From an uncultured Agathobacter sp. (GTDB lineage Bacteria; Bacillota; Clostridia; Lachnospirales; Lachnospiraceae), in assembly GCA_934307695.1 (NCBI GenBank), contig CAKRCS010000012.1, positions 1 through 64,000 of the forward strand: DNA of 64,000 bases, written 5' to 3'. This document shows positions 1 to 8,732 of this stretch, one piece after another; position 1 is the stretch's first letter, and each line of letters opens with the position of its first letter. A program made the position numbers and the translations under genes. The notes beneath the pieces are model-generated. The model made no database searches, had not been told where the DNA came from, and saw only the letters and a program-made list of their open reading frames with translations.

Positions 1-74
1 CGCGGGATGGAGCAGTCTGGAAGCTCGCCGGGCTCATAACCCGGAGGTCATAGGTTCAAATCCTATTCCCGCAA
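1..74 (+). tRNA. initiator tRNA-fMet (CAT)
   Basis: A complete cloverleaf with anticodon CAT. Two initiator hallmarks are visible: the C1 x A72 mismatch at the top of the acceptor stem and three consecutive G:C pairs (GGG/CCC) in the anticodon stem. It therefore starts translation rather than reading internal Met codons. CCA is not encoded. It lies 18 nt before tRNA-Phe and is probably cotranscribed with it. The window edge hides what lies upstream. Confidence 0.95.
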
Positions 75-92
75 CTTTATGCGAAAGCATAT

Positions 93-165
93 GCCTAGTT
101 AGCTCAGTTGGTAGAGCGGAGGACTGAAAATCCTTATGTCTCTGGTTCGATTCCGGAACTAGGCA
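93..165 (+). tRNA. tRNA-Phe (GAA)
   Basis: A 73-nt cloverleaf with acceptor arms GCCTAGT/ACTAGGC, discriminator A, anticodon GAA and a GGTTCGATTCC T-arm. It decodes Phe UUC/UUU. CCA is not encoded. The T-run that follows immediately (TTTTT at 166-170) may help end the tRNA transcript. Confidence 0.96.
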
Positions 166-249
166 TTTTTTATACCCAAAATTAAAGTTTCATCCCGATA
201 CATCCTGCCGTAACTGTCAGGGCGTTTTCTATAGAAAATCGCATATTTC

Positions 250-278
250 TTGACACATAGCGGAGCAGATAGTATTAT
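250..278 (+). promoter_or_regulatory. strong sigma-A type promoter in front of an unassigned transcript
   Basis: TTGACA at 250-255 and TATTAT at 273-278 with a 17-nt spacer, a nearly ideal vegetative promoter. No recognised gene follows until 706. The next 210 nt hold a short ORF and structured sequence, so the promoter may drive a small RNA or leader. Confidence 0.6.
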
Positions 279-284
279 ATATAG

Positions 285-493
285 TAGATTACGGACACAG
301 CTAATCGGGTGGAACGCAATCAAATACGAAGAAAGCGAGGAACACATATATGGTAAGAGTATGTAGGAATGTCAGAACTGAATACAGTATGCGGACCTCG
401 GTTGTTATTGCATAATTGTCTTATGTGCGGATGCACATATCGTTTATATCATTTGTTCAAGGATCGCAGCGCTGACTGCGGTTTTCTTTTTTT
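285..493 (+). ncRNA. candidate structured small RNA or leader, unassigned
   Basis: The region follows the 250-278 promoter. A perfect 13-bp inverted repeat, TGAATACAGTATG (379-391) with CATACTGTATTCA (510-522), encloses a small terminator-like hairpin, CGCAG/CTGCG at 465-480, followed by TTTTCTTTTTTT to 493. A ribosome-site-like GCGAGGA precedes a 21-codon ORF at 350-415 (MVRVCRNVRTEYS...). No 6S, SRP, tmRNA or RNase P signature is recognisable. A second terminator-like hairpin lies near 545-570 and an inverted repeat (GGTTATC/GATAACC) near 620-650. The whole 166-705 gap holds no convincing protein gene. Confidence 0.3.
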
Positions 494-705
494 CTCGATT
501 CCGAAAATCCATACTGTATTCATACAAGCCAATAAAAGAGAAGCCATTTTGTGAAAAGATGGTCTTATTTTGTTACCTATAACATTTGTTTAAGGTAAAA
601 AGCTGACTTTTGCTGAACGGTTATCGGCACAATTTACAGCCGGATAACCTTGCAAGATCAGAAAATGTAGGAGTTTTATGTATATAGAATGGAGAGAATC
701 GAACA

Positions 706-2244
706 ATGAATAAAGTTATTATAAGAAAAGAAACCGAAAAGGATTATAGGCAGACAGAGCAGATGGTGCGCAGAGCCTTCTGGAACATTCATGGACCGGG
801 CTGCAATGAGCATCTGATGGTGCATAAGCTAAGGAAATCGCCGGATTATCTGCCGGAGTTGAGCCGTGTCGCAGAATTCGATGGCAAGATCGTCGGCGTG
901 ATCATGTACTCGGTAGCTCAGGTGGTGCAGAAAGAACAGGTGCATGAGGTTCTGACCTTTGGACCGCTCTGCGTGGAGCCAACGCTTCACAATCTGCACA
1001 TCGGAAAAATGCTTTTGGAGGAGACGATTGCGCTTGCGAAGGAGACAAAATATCCGGGAATCTGCATTTTCGGGGAGCCGGAATATTATCCGAAGCACGG
1101 ATTTGTCACCTGCGACCGGTTTGGAATCACGGATTGGAATGGCAACAACTTTGGTGCCTTTATGGCGTATCCGCTTCGGGAGTCATTTCAGGCTGTGCAT
1201 GGACGCTTCCGGGAGGCACCTGTTTTTGAAACCTTGGATGATGAAAAAGAGCTTGCCGCTTTTGACAGGGAGTTCCCTTATGCAAAGCCGCTGACACTTT
1301 CCTGCCAATGGCTGCACAAGGAGCGGCTGGGACGCATCTGCGAGGTGCAGAAGAACACCTACACGATTCGCTTCTGGGAAAAGGAAATCCCGGCAAAGCT
1401 GAGAGGAGCTTTTTATAAGAACAAAAATATGGAATTTCCGGTTGTCGGGGATTATGTGACATTTTATTATAACCCGGCAGGCGATTCTGTGATCCAGACC
1501 GTGTGTGAGCGGACGAACCTGTTGAAGCGCCCGGATCAGGCAAAGACAGCCGTGGATCAAAATATGGTCGCAAATGTGGATGTTGTGTTTATTGTGACAT
1601 CGCTGAATGCGAATTATAACATCAACCGCATTGCAAGGTACGTCAGCATAAGCCTGCAGGCAGATGCGCTTCCGGTCGTTGTTTTGACCAAAGCCGATTT
1701 GTGTGATGATGTGGCAGCGTATGTCTCCGAGGTCAGGGAATTATCCGAAAAAGTCAGGGTACACGCGGTCAGCGCGCTTTACCAGGAGGGAATGGAGGCG
1801 CTTGCGGAATATCTTAAGCCGGGAAATACGGTTGCACTGATCGGATCGTCCGGTGTTGGAAAATCGACGCTTATCAATGTAATCTGTGAGGCGGATATCA
1901 TGCGAACCTCCGCAATCCGCGCGAGTGATGAGGAAGGCCGCCACACGACAACGTACCGGCGGCTGTTTGAGCTTGAAAACGGCGTGACGATCATTGACAC
2001 ACCGGGAATGCGTGAGATCGGTATGCAGGATGTCGCTGACGGCATAAGTGATACATTTTCTGATGTGGAGGAGCTTGCCGCGCAGTGCAGATTCCGTAAT
2101 TGCAGGCACGAATCCGAACCGGGATGCGCGATCAGGCAGGCACTGCAGGATGGCACGCTGTCCGCGAAGCACTACCAGATGTATCAGAAGCTGCAGAAGG
2201 AAAATATGCGCAATTCGGCGGCAACCCTGCGAAAGAAGAAATAA
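706..2244 (+). CDS. rsgA: GNAT acetyltransferase fused to ribosome-assembly GTPase RsgA
   Basis: 512 aa in two parts. Residues 1 to about 165 form a GNAT acetyltransferase-like domain with an acetyl-CoA-loop-like stretch (VEPTLHNLHIGKMLLEE). Residues from about 205 on are a full circularly permuted RsgA (YjeQ/YloQ) GTPase: an OB-fold-like region, G4 (TKAD), P-loop GSSGVGKST at 380-388, a switch region (EGRHTTTYR), G3 DTPG at 431-434, and the C-terminal zinc site Cys461, Cys466, His468, Cys474. RsgA proteins check maturation of the 30S subunit. Usual RsgA length is about 290-350 aa, so the extra 200 residues are the acetyltransferase. There is no stop or frame break between the domains. The acetylation substrate is unknown. 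The ATG has a GGAGAG-like site upstream. Confidence 0.9.
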   Translation: MNKVIIRKETEKDYRQTEQMVRRAFWNIHGPGCNEHLMVHKLRKSPDYLPELSRVAEFDGKIVGVIMYSVAQVVQKEQVHEVLTFGPLCVEPTLHNLHIGKMLLEETIALAKETKYPGICIFGEPEYYPKHGFVTCDRFGITDWNGNNFGAFMAYPLRESFQAVHGRFREAPVFETLDDEKELAAFDREFPYAKPLTLSCQWLHKERLGRICEVQKNTYTIRFWEKEIPAKLRGAFYKNKNMEFPVVGDYVTFYYNPAGDSVIQTVCERTNLLKRPDQAKTAVDQNMVANVDVVFIVTSLNANYNINRIARYVSISLQADALPVVVLTKADLCDDVAAYVSEVRELSEKVRVHAVSALYQEGMEALAEYLKPGNTVALIGSSGVGKSTLINVICEADIMRTSAIRASDEEGRHTTTYRRLFELENGVTIIDTPGMREIGMQDVADGISDTFSDVEELAAQCRFRNCRHESEPGCAIRQALQDGTLSAKHYQMYQKLQKENMRNSAATLRKKK

Positions 2245-2370
2245 GTCTGTTTATTTTGCGGGGATACCGGTTTATAAATGTGCGATTTTGGTGTATGATA
2301 GGGATATCGTAAGAAATCTACGATAGAGAAAGAACACAAACAACGATTACAGAAAAGTGAGGGACACATT

Positions 2371-2577
2371 ATGAAGGGTAAAAAATTATATAAGAGCACA
2401 CATGACAGAAAGGTCTGCGGCGTTTGCGGCGGAATCGCAGAATATTTCGGAGTAGACTCCACATTCATCCGTTTGCTCTGGGTTATCTTTACACTGGCAG
2501 GCGGCAGCGGAATTATCGCTTATATCATCGCTGCACTGATCATGTCTGACGATCCGGGATACATCGACGTAGACTAA
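2371..2577 (+). CDS. PspC domain membrane protein
   Basis: 68 aa, the size of a stand-alone PspC domain. It begins MKGKKLYKS, carries the typical KVCGVCGGIAEYFGVDST stretch, and then has one hydrophobic segment at about residues 30-58 (LLWVIFTLAGGSGIIAYIIA). PspC-type proteins sit in the membrane and are linked to envelope stress in other bacteria; the role here is not shown. It stands alone between rsgA and an acetyltransferase gene. A short palindrome (ATCGTA/TACGAT) lies upstream near 2306-2325. Confidence 0.85.
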   Translation: MKGKKLYKSTHDRKVCGVCGGIAEYFGVDSTFIRLLWVIFTLAGGSGIIAYIIAALIMSDDPGYIDVD

Positions 2578-2620
2578 TTTTGCAGTGCAGGAACAAAAGA
2601 AAGAAAAATGAGGTTTTAAC

Positions 2621-3070
2621 ATGCTAATTCGAAAAATGAAACAAAATGATGCCGCGGAGGTTTATGAGATGATGCGGGTATTTTATGATTCGCCTGCTGT
2701 TTTTCATACATCAAGTGATGCAGTTTTGAAAAAAGATATCGAGGACTGCATCGGCGACACACCTTTTGTGGAAGGCTTCGTGTTTGAAGAGGATGGTGTG
2801 CTGTTAGGATATGCGATGACCGCGCCAAGCTACACGACAGAGTATGGTGGACGATGCATCTGGCTTGAGGATCTTTATATCAAGCCGGAGTACCGACACA
2901 TGGGCTTGGGAACAAAGCTGTTTGCCTATCTTGAACAGCAGTATCCGGATGCGGTGCGGTTTAAGCTTGAGGTGGAACAGGAGAATGAACATGCGATAGC
3001 CGCATACAAAAAGAATGGATATGGCATTTCGCCATATTTTGAGATGACAAGAGAAATGACCGAGGGGTAA
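2621..3070 (+). CDS. GNAT family N-acetyltransferase
   Basis: 149 aa, normal length for a single GNAT domain. The conserved features run in order: an N-terminal strand (MLIRKMKQNDAAEVYEM), the central WLEDLYIKPEYR strand, the acetyl-CoA-binding loop (RHMGLGTKLF), and a C-terminal AIAAYKKNGY motif that closes the fold. It should transfer an acetyl group from acetyl-CoA to an amine, but the substrate cannot be read from the sequence. It resembles diamine or amino-acid acetyltransferases in length and layout. It is followed by the oppositely oriented tRNA-Gly gene. Confidence 0.85.
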   Translation: MLIRKMKQNDAAEVYEMMRVFYDSPAVFHTSSDAVLKKDIEDCIGDTPFVEGFVFEEDGVLLGYAMTAPSYTTEYGGRCIWLEDLYIKPEYRHMGLGTKLFAYLEQQYPDAVRFKLEVEQENEHAIAAYKKNGYGISPYFEMTREMTEG

Positions 3071-3094
3071 TATCTGTACTTCATAGCCGTTAAA

Positions 3095-3165
3095 AGCAGA
3101 TGACGGGAATCGAACCCGCCTCCCCAGCTTGGGAAGCTGGTGTTCTACCGATGAACTACATCTGC
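3095..3165 (-). tRNA. tRNA-Gly (CCC)
   Basis: On the minus strand, a 71-nt cloverleaf with acceptor arms GCAGATG/CATCTGC, anticodon stem CCAGC/GCTGG and loop TTCCCAA, giving anticodon CCC (reads GGG Gly codons). The discriminator is U. CCA is not encoded. It is flanked by two acetyltransferase genes on the opposite strand. Confidence 0.95.
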
Positions 3166-3355
3166 ATATGCCATGATTATAGCATTTCAAGGAGAAAAAT
3201 CAAGTCCTTTTCCTCTTTGCGGCTCCAACCGGAGTAGCGTTATCCACAATAATTGGAAGGCATATCGGTTATTCGTCCGGCGGAAAGCCTTTAAAGGCAG
3301 GAGCAAAACTGCTATAATAGTCAAAAATCGGACAACAGAAAAGAGGCAGACAACA

Positions 3356-3931
3356 ATGAAGATAGAGCGGGTGACGGTGGTGGATGCAAAAGAGCTTCTT
3401 GCAATCTATGCACCGTACGTCACGGATACGGCGATTTCTTTTGAATATGAAGTACCATCGGTGGAGGAATTTGAGGAGCGGATACGGACGATTTCGGCAA
3501 GCCTGCCATATATAAAGGCAGTGGAGGACGGAACGATCATCGGTTACGCATACGCGGGCAAATTCAAAGGGCGGAAGGCATACGACTGGTCGGTCGAGAC
3601 GACAATCTATGTGCGGAAGGATGCAAGGAGAACCGGTGTCGGGAAGGCTCTTTACGCAGTGCTGGAGCACTCCTTAAGGGAGATCGGCATTCTGAATATG
3701 AATGCCTGCATCGCCGTTCCAAAGGAGAACGATCCGCATTTGACCAACGACAGCTACTTTTTCCATAAGAAAATGGGCTTTGAGCTTGTGGGAACCTTCC
3801 ACGACAGCGGGTACAAGTTCCATACCTGGTATGACATGATCTGGATGGAAAAGATGCTCGGAGAGCACCGGGAGAATCAGGAAGAGGTGCGCTACGGCGC
3901 GTGGACTGTGGAAGCGGGGAAGAACGAATGA
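3356..3931 (+). CDS. GNAT acetyltransferase, phosphinothricin acetyltransferase-like
   Basis: 191 aa from the ATG at 3356. The open frame reaches upstream to 3173, but the extra residues are not GNAT-like and the region holds a TATAAT box near 3313, so the internal ATG with GAGGCAG in front is the better start. Family marks are IYAPYVTDTAISFEYEVPS at the N-terminus, the YAYAGKF strand, TIYVRKDARRTGVGKAL (acetyl-CoA loop) and NDPHLTNDSYFFHKKMGFE. This is the Pat/MddA layout, whose members acetylate methionine sulfone, phosphinothricin or similar amino-acid analogues. The actual substrate is unknown. It overlaps the next gene by 4 nt (ATGA). Confidence 0.82.
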   Translation: MKIERVTVVDAKELLAIYAPYVTDTAISFEYEVPSVEEFEERIRTISASLPYIKAVEDGTIIGYAYAGKFKGRKAYDWSVETTIYVRKDARRTGVGKALYAVLEHSLREIGILNMNACIAVPKENDPHLTNDSYFFHKKMGFELVGTFHDSGYKFHTWYDMIWMEKMLGEHRENQEEVRYGAWTVEAGKNE

Positions 3932-4938
3932 TACAGGATATTTTTCCACATGTCATGCATAATGAATACCATACAGAGGCTACGCCTAAGCCGGATGACA
4001 TCGTATTCTGCTTTGAAGGCTCGAAGCTGTGGGTAAAAGCCCAGCCGGAGATTTCCTTTTTAAAAGTGAAGGAACTGGAGGCACTTGTGAGCGGGCAGGC
4101 GGAGTCTGCGGATGAACTGCCGGAGCTTATCTACCTGTTTACGATTGATGAGCAGGGGTTCTACCTGATGAAAGAGCTGAGAACTTATCTGCCGCAGGCG
4201 GATGTGACATGGCACCAGCAACGGAATGGAGATGGATTAAGCACAGAGAACGCAGTGAGCCAACAACCACTGTGTGAGCAGAAAGCAGGGCAAGAGAATG
4301 TAGCACATCAATGGTCACTGAGTGAGGAAGAAGCAGGCGCAGTTATCTTATCCTGTATCGAGATCCGCGAACTGCGCGAGAAGAATCAGATATCACAGGA
4401 GATGGCGTTTGCAGCGTATACGGCAAAGCATCTGGCGGACTGGTATCGGGATAACCACTTTTGCGGAAGATGCGGCGGAAAGATGGAGCACTCAAAGAGC
4501 GAGCGTGCAATGGTATGTCCGCGCTGCGGTTACACCAGCTATCCACGCATCATGCCGGCGGTGATCGTCGGTGTGATCAAGGGTGACGAGCTTTTGATCA
4601 CGAAATACAGGGTAGGTTACCGGCACAACGCGCTGATCGCCGGCTTTACGGAGATCGGGGAGACACTGGAGGAGACCGTCGCAAGAGAAGTGATGGAGGA
4701 AACCGGCATCAAGGTTACGAATATCCGGTATTACAAGTCACAGCCGTGGGGCATTGCAAATGACATTCTGGTGGGATTTTTCTGCGAGACAGAAGGAGAT
4801 ACCAGCATCCACATGGATGAGAAGGAGCTTAAGTATGCGCAGTGGACAAGGCGGGAGGACATCGTGTTGCAGCCGGATGCTTACAGTCTGACAAATGAGA
4901 TGATGAAACGCTTTAAAGATGGGGAGGCTTGTTTATGA
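3928..4938 (+). CDS. nudC: NADH pyrophosphatase, NudC-type Nudix hydrolase
   Basis: 336 aa. A zinc ribbon (Cys179, Cys182, Cys197, Cys200) precedes the Nudix box GFTEIGETLEETVAREVMEE starting at Gly239, followed by the NudC-type SQPW motif (here SQPWGIANDILVGF). NudC proteins cleave NAD(H) to NMN(H) and AMP, and some remove NAD caps from RNA 5' ends. The canonical SQPWPFPxS is partly changed here, so substrate preference is less certain. The ATG at 3928 overlaps the previous stop as ATGA and has GGGGAAG upstream. Residues about 95-130 are a low-complexity Gln/Glu-rich insert. It overlaps the next Nudix gene by 4 nt, suggesting one transcript of three genes. Confidence 0.85.
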   Translation: MIQDIFPHVMHNEYHTEATPKPDDIVFCFEGSKLWVKAQPEISFLKVKELEALVSGQAESADELPELIYLFTIDEQGFYLMKELRTYLPQADVTWHQQRNGDGLSTENAVSQQPLCEQKAGQENVAHQWSLSEEEAGAVILSCIEIRELREKNQISQEMAFAAYTAKHLADWYRDNHFCGRCGGKMEHSKSERAMVCPRCGYTSYPRIMPAVIVGVIKGDELLITKYRVGYRHNALIAGFTEIGETLEETVAREVMEETGIKVTNIRYYKSQPWGIANDILVGFFCETEGDTSIHMDEKELKYAQWTRREDIVLQPDAYSLTNEMMKRFKDGEACL

Positions 4939-5612
4939 GCGGATTACAGATAAAAAGAGAACAGGTAGAGGAAATGCTGGATAAGAAGTTCATCCGCGTG
5001 TACGACTTGCAGTACGGGGAGGGAAAGCATTATTTTGACGCGACGCGAAGAGGTGCGGATGACCTTGTGGCGATCAAGTCGGAGGAGGAGTTCGGAAGTA
5101 TGCTGCCGGACGCAGTGAGTTGTTTTGTCGTGCTAAGACTGCCGGATCAGCCGCCACAGCTTCTTTTGTCACAGGAATACCGCTATCCGGCAGGGCGTTT
5201 TCTGCTCAGTGTCCCGGCGGGATTGATCGACCCGGAGGACTGCGAGGCTGCGAGAGCGGCCGGCGATACAAATGCCGCTCTTTTGGCGACCGCAGCGCGT
5301 GAGATCAAGGAGGAGACAGGACTGGTTCTTACCCCGCAGGATACCCTTACGGTGGTAAATCCGTTTCTGTTCAGCACGCCGGGAATGACAGATGAGAGCA
5401 ACGCGCTTGTCTGTGCGATTGTTGAACGTGACAATACGGATTTCCTTTCGCAGACAGGTGCGGTGGGCTCAGAGCTGTTTGACGGCTTTGTGCTCGTCAC
5501 CCCGGAAAAAGCCAGAGAGCTTCTGGCTAAGGGGAGTGACGATAACGGCCATTTTTATTCCGTGTTTACATGGGCGGCGCTCATGTACTTTTTAACGATC
5601 GCAGACGAGTAA
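4935..5612 (+). CDS. Nudix hydrolase, ADP-ribose pyrophosphatase-like
   Basis: 225 aa from the ATG at 4935, which has GGGGAGG seven nt upstream and overlaps the nudC stop (ATGA). The Nudix helix is AAREIKEETGL, and the preceding Gly-containing strand (VPAGLIDPED) is separated from it by about 18 inserted residues (CEAARAAGDTNAALLATA), longer than the standard GX5EX7REUXEEXGU spacing. The remaining layout (QYRYPAGRFLLSVPAGLID, then LFSTPGMTDE) fits the ADP-ribose/nucleoside diphosphate sugar hydrolases. Tight coupling to nudC suggests related turnover of NAD-derived nucleotides, which is inference. Confidence 0.8.
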   Translation: MSGLQIKREQVEEMLDKKFIRVYDLQYGEGKHYFDATRRGADDLVAIKSEEEFGSMLPDAVSCFVVLRLPDQPPQLLLSQEYRYPAGRFLLSVPAGLIDPEDCEAARAAGDTNAALLATAAREIKEETGLVLTPQDTLTVVNPFLFSTPGMTDESNALVCAIVERDNTDFLSQTGAVGSELFDGFVLVTPEKARELLAKGSDDNGHFYSVFTWAALMYFLTIADE

Positions 5613-5626
5613 GGATGTAAAGAAAG

Positions 5627-5654
5627 AAACAGCCGCTTAATCGCGGCTGTTTTT
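5627..5654. terminator. bidirectional intrinsic terminator
   Basis: AAACAGCCGC/GCGGCTGTTTTT hairpin between the convergent Nudix gene (+) and pepP (-). It has a U-run on the plus strand and an A-run on the other side (T-run on the minus strand), so it can serve both. It overlaps the pepP stop codon. Confidence 0.8.
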
Positions 5655-6881
5655 CATAAATGCTTCGATCTCATCCGGATCGCGGATGATATTCTCACTC
5701 AAGACCTCGCAGCCGTCCTCGGTGATCAGAAGATCGTCCTCAATGCGGATTCCGATCTCCTCCTCATCGATGTAGAGTCCCGGTTCATCGCTGATGATCC
5801 AGCCCGGCTCCAGGACAGCCTGCCCGATGTTGACATCATGTGCATCAATTCCGATGGAATGGCTGACACCATGCATATAATACTGGCTGACCTCATCCAC
5901 GGAATCAATCTTTCCCATTTCGACAAGTCCTTCCCCTAAGATCCTGCGGCAAAGCTCCTGCAGATCGCGGAGCGTGATGCCCGGTCTTGCAGCTTTTGCA
6001 ACTTCACGGTTCGCCTTTAACACAAGTTCATAATATTGGCGCTGGCGCGGACTGTATGTGCCGTTTACCGGGTAAGTACGGGTAATATCACTGCAATAGT
6101 TGTTGTACTTGGCACCGAGGTCAAGAAGGATCAGCCCATCGGCAGGAACCTCATCCTCATTTGTCTCGTAGTGCAGCATACAGCCGTTGTAACCGCTTCC
6201 GGCGATCGTAGGAAATGCATATTTTTTCGTGCCGAGGCTGCGGCAGGCATACTCAAACTCTGCCTGCACCTGATATTCCATCATGCCCGGTTTGAGTGTT
6301 GACATGACACGCTCAAGTCCCTGACGGGTGACATCGATGGCAGCACGGACATCTGCGATTTCCTCCGCATCCTTGACGCGGCGCAGCGGACAGATCACAG
6401 CGTGGAGGTCACAGAGTGTGATCGATGGGAACATATCTGCAAATTCCTTCGCTTTGATCAGGTTAAAGTCCGGGGCATCTGTCTGTGACTGGCGGAATAC
6501 ATCAAAGTAGACCTGACGGATATAGTTGCGTGTGATCACAAAATCGACGGTGTCCGAAAAATCAGCGACAAATGATACATTCTCAATGCCGGAGATGTCG
6601 GCTGCCTCCTCCGGGGTGAGCATCCTGCCTGTCCAGCGCTCCTGCGAAGGATCGGCTTCCTCGATAAAAAGTGTCTCGGAGGTTTTGCCTCCGGTCTTAG
6701 TCAAGAGTAAGACCATGTTGGCACGCTCGATCCCGGTCAGCCAGAAGAACTGGCTGTTGACCTCGAACGGATAGTAGTAATCGTCCTCGTTGGTGTGTAC
6801 CAACTGACCGGAATAGCAGATGACAATGCTGTCATCTGCGATGGTATCTAAAAGCTGTTTTCTATGATTGCTGACTGACAT
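5637..6881 (-). CDS. pepP: Xaa-Pro aminopeptidase (M24B family)
   Basis: 414 aa. The N-terminal creatinase-like domain (about 1-160) is followed by a pita-bread metallopeptidase. The di-metal ligand regions are visible in order: LLDLGAKYNNYCSDITRTYP (two Asp), YMHGVSHSIGIDAHD (His), ISDEPGLYI (Glu) and GIRIEDDLLIT (Glu). It should release an N-terminal residue preceding proline in the cytoplasm. It follows pepF after 17 nt on the same strand, so the two peptidases are probably cotranscribed from the promoter at 8733-8761. GAGGT lies upstream of the ATG. Confidence 0.92.
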   Translation of the reverse strand: MSVSNHRKQLLDTIADDSIVICYSGQLVHTNEDDYYYPFEVNSQFFWLTGIERANMVLLLTKTGGKTSETLFIEEADPSQERWTGRMLTPEEAADISGIENVSFVADFSDTVDFVITRNYIRQVYFDVFRQSQTDAPDFNLIKAKEFADMFPSITLCDLHAVICPLRRVKDAEEIADVRAAIDVTRQGLERVMSTLKPGMMEYQVQAEFEYACRSLGTKKYAFPTIAGSGYNGCMLHYETNEDEVPADGLILLDLGAKYNNYCSDITRTYPVNGTYSPRQRQYYELVLKANREVAKAARPGITLRDLQELCRRILGEGLVEMGKIDSVDEVSQYYMHGVSHSIGIDAHDVNIGQAVLEPGWIISDEPGLYIDEEEIGIRIEDDLLITEDGCEVLSENIIRDPDEIEAFMKNSRD

Positions 6882-6898
6882 ATCGATAACCTCACATT

Positions 6899-8650
6899 TT
6901 ATAACTTGCAGAACTCTTCGATTTCATCTGCGACCATCTGCAGACTGTTCTTCCAAAATTCCCTGCTGGTTAAGTCAATGCCAAGCTGTGCGCCGTCCTC
7001 CTCGATCGTGTGGACAGGGGTGGTGCGGAGCATTTCCTTGTAATTGGCGATAAAGGCATCGCCCTGCTCTAAGTACAATGCGTAAAGTCCCTGCGCAAAC
7101 AGATTACCGAATGCGTATGGGAAGTTGTAGAAGCTTAAGCCTGAGCTGTAATAGTGGCTCTTGCATGCCCACATATATGGATGCATATAGTCACTATCAA
7201 GACCATCTCCGTAAGCCTTGCGCTGGCTGTCGAGCATGATCTCCTTAAGATCATCTGCCATCAAAAAGCGGCTCTGTGCCTGCTCAAATACGGCAGTCTC
7301 GAAGAGATAACGGGAATAGATATCCACAACGCACTGTGTCTTTTCGCGGAGGTCGTTCTCTAAGAGGGCAAGGCGCTCCTCGTCGCTTGCAGCCTTCTTC
7401 AATGCGTACTGTCCGAGATGTACCTCATTAAAGGTAGAAGCGGTCTCGGCAACCGGCATAGGGTAATCCTGATTCAATGGGCGCTCGTTCTCAATCTGGC
7501 GGTTGTGGAAGGCGTGTCCGAGCTCATGTGCGAGTGTGTCGATTGCACTGAAGGTTCCGTCATAGTTGGTAAGGATACGGCTCTGCTTGTGGTCAAAGAC
7601 ACCTGCGCAGAATGCACCGCCCTGCTTGCCGTTTCTTGGATAGAAATCGATCCATTCGTTTTCAAAGGCTTCCTTCATCATGGCTGCCATATCCGGGGTA
7701 AGTGTGCCGAAGCACTCTAACAGATAATCGCGGCATTCTTCGAGGCTGTAAGTCTTGTCGGACTTGCCGAGCGGAGCGAACAGGTCATACCACGGAAGTC
7801 CGTTTTTGTGCCCAAGCTTCTCTCCCTTGCTCTTTAAGTATTTGCGGAAAACAGGCAGATACTCCTCAATCGCAGACATCATGGCATCCAGGGTCTCGCG
7901 GGACATGTGCGCCTGCTCGAGTGTTTGTGCCAGCGGGGATTCAAAGCCCTTTTTGGCGGAGAGCATGGTTACCTGATTCTTGATGTTGTTGAGCGCAAAT
8001 GCGATGGAGTCAGCGATCTTGTCATAGCAGGTAAGCTCCGCCTCGTAAGCGGCTTTGCGGACCTTTTCATCCGGGCTGTACGCGAGGTTGCGGATCTCGG
8101 ATAAGGTGACCTGCTTTCCCTCGTAATCAACCTTTACGGTGGAGGTCATGTAAGACTGCAAGGTGCTCCATGCGCTGCCGCCGGTCATATCCATCGCGGA
8201 GATCATAGCCTCCTCCGCGTTGGAAAGTAAATGTGTGCATTGCTTTTTCGCGTCTAAGATCAGATATCGGTAATCGCGGATCAGATCGCTCTTTGCAGCG
8301 AGCGCATCGACATCCTCAACGGAACCGATGATGCGCTGTGCAGCAGTGGTGTCTGCTGCACTCTCAGAGTAGATTTTCATCAGACGGTTCTGTTGTGCCA
8401 TCATTGCGCCGTCCTCTGTGTTGATAGAGAGACAGAGCTCCTGATAAAGGCTGAGCCGGGAAAATAGCTGTGTGTAATCCTCCATGCAGCAAAGTATGGA
8501 CTCTATGCGCTCCTGCTCCGGAAGAGATGGGGCTTTTGCCACAAGCTCACGCATCTTTACGCCAGCCTCCTCAAATGCTTTCACATCTGCTTCATAGGCA
8601 GGATCGTCAAGTCCTTTGTAGATAATGTCCAAATTCCATTCTGTTTTCAT
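6899..8650 (-). CDS. pepF: oligoendopeptidase F (M3B family)
   Basis: 583 aa, close to the family's usual 560-600. The zinc site HELGHAFHN begins at His375 (HExxH), with the downstream Glu contributed by the ASTFNEVHLG segment. The N-terminal half is the helical domain typical of M3 peptidases. PepF enzymes cut short cytoplasmic peptides, usually 7-17 residues. Cotranscription with pepP would give a peptide-recycling pair. A TTGTGC-17-TATAAT promoter reads into it on the minus strand. Confidence 0.93.
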   Translation of the reverse strand: MKTEWNLDIIYKGLDDPAYEADVKAFEEAGVKMRELVAKAPSLPEQERIESILCCMEDYTQLFSRLSLYQELCLSINTEDGAMMAQQNRLMKIYSESAADTTAAQRIIGSVEDVDALAAKSDLIRDYRYLILDAKKQCTHLLSNAEEAMISAMDMTGGSAWSTLQSYMTSTVKVDYEGKQVTLSEIRNLAYSPDEKVRKAAYEAELTCYDKIADSIAFALNNIKNQVTMLSAKKGFESPLAQTLEQAHMSRETLDAMMSAIEEYLPVFRKYLKSKGEKLGHKNGLPWYDLFAPLGKSDKTYSLEECRDYLLECFGTLTPDMAAMMKEAFENEWIDFYPRNGKQGGAFCAGVFDHKQSRILTNYDGTFSAIDTLAHELGHAFHNRQIENERPLNQDYPMPVAETASTFNEVHLGQYALKKAASDEERLALLENDLREKTQCVVDIYSRYLFETAVFEQAQSRFLMADDLKEIMLDSQRKAYGDGLDSDYMHPYMWACKSHYYSSGLSFYNFPYAFGNLFAQGLYALYLEQGDAFIANYKEMLRTTPVHTIEEDGAQLGIDLTSREFWKNSLQMVADEIEEFCKL

Positions 8651-8732
8651 TTGTCGTTCTCACTTTCTGTTGAAAAGTATAAGCCGCGGGTGACAGGCAT
8701 AGCTCCTGTAACCGGCATTTTATCTGCTTCCT

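Noticed and set aside
305..330. GGGTGGAACGC resembling the T-box consensus
   Set aside because: The predicted transcript starts only about 25 nt upstream, so there is no room for Stem I and specifier loop, and no amino-acid gene follows.
369..554. 61-codon plus-strand frame behind the 250-278 promoter
   Set aside because: The ribosome site touches the ATG, the frame crosses a likely terminator and both arms of an inverted repeat, and the protein has no recognisable pattern.
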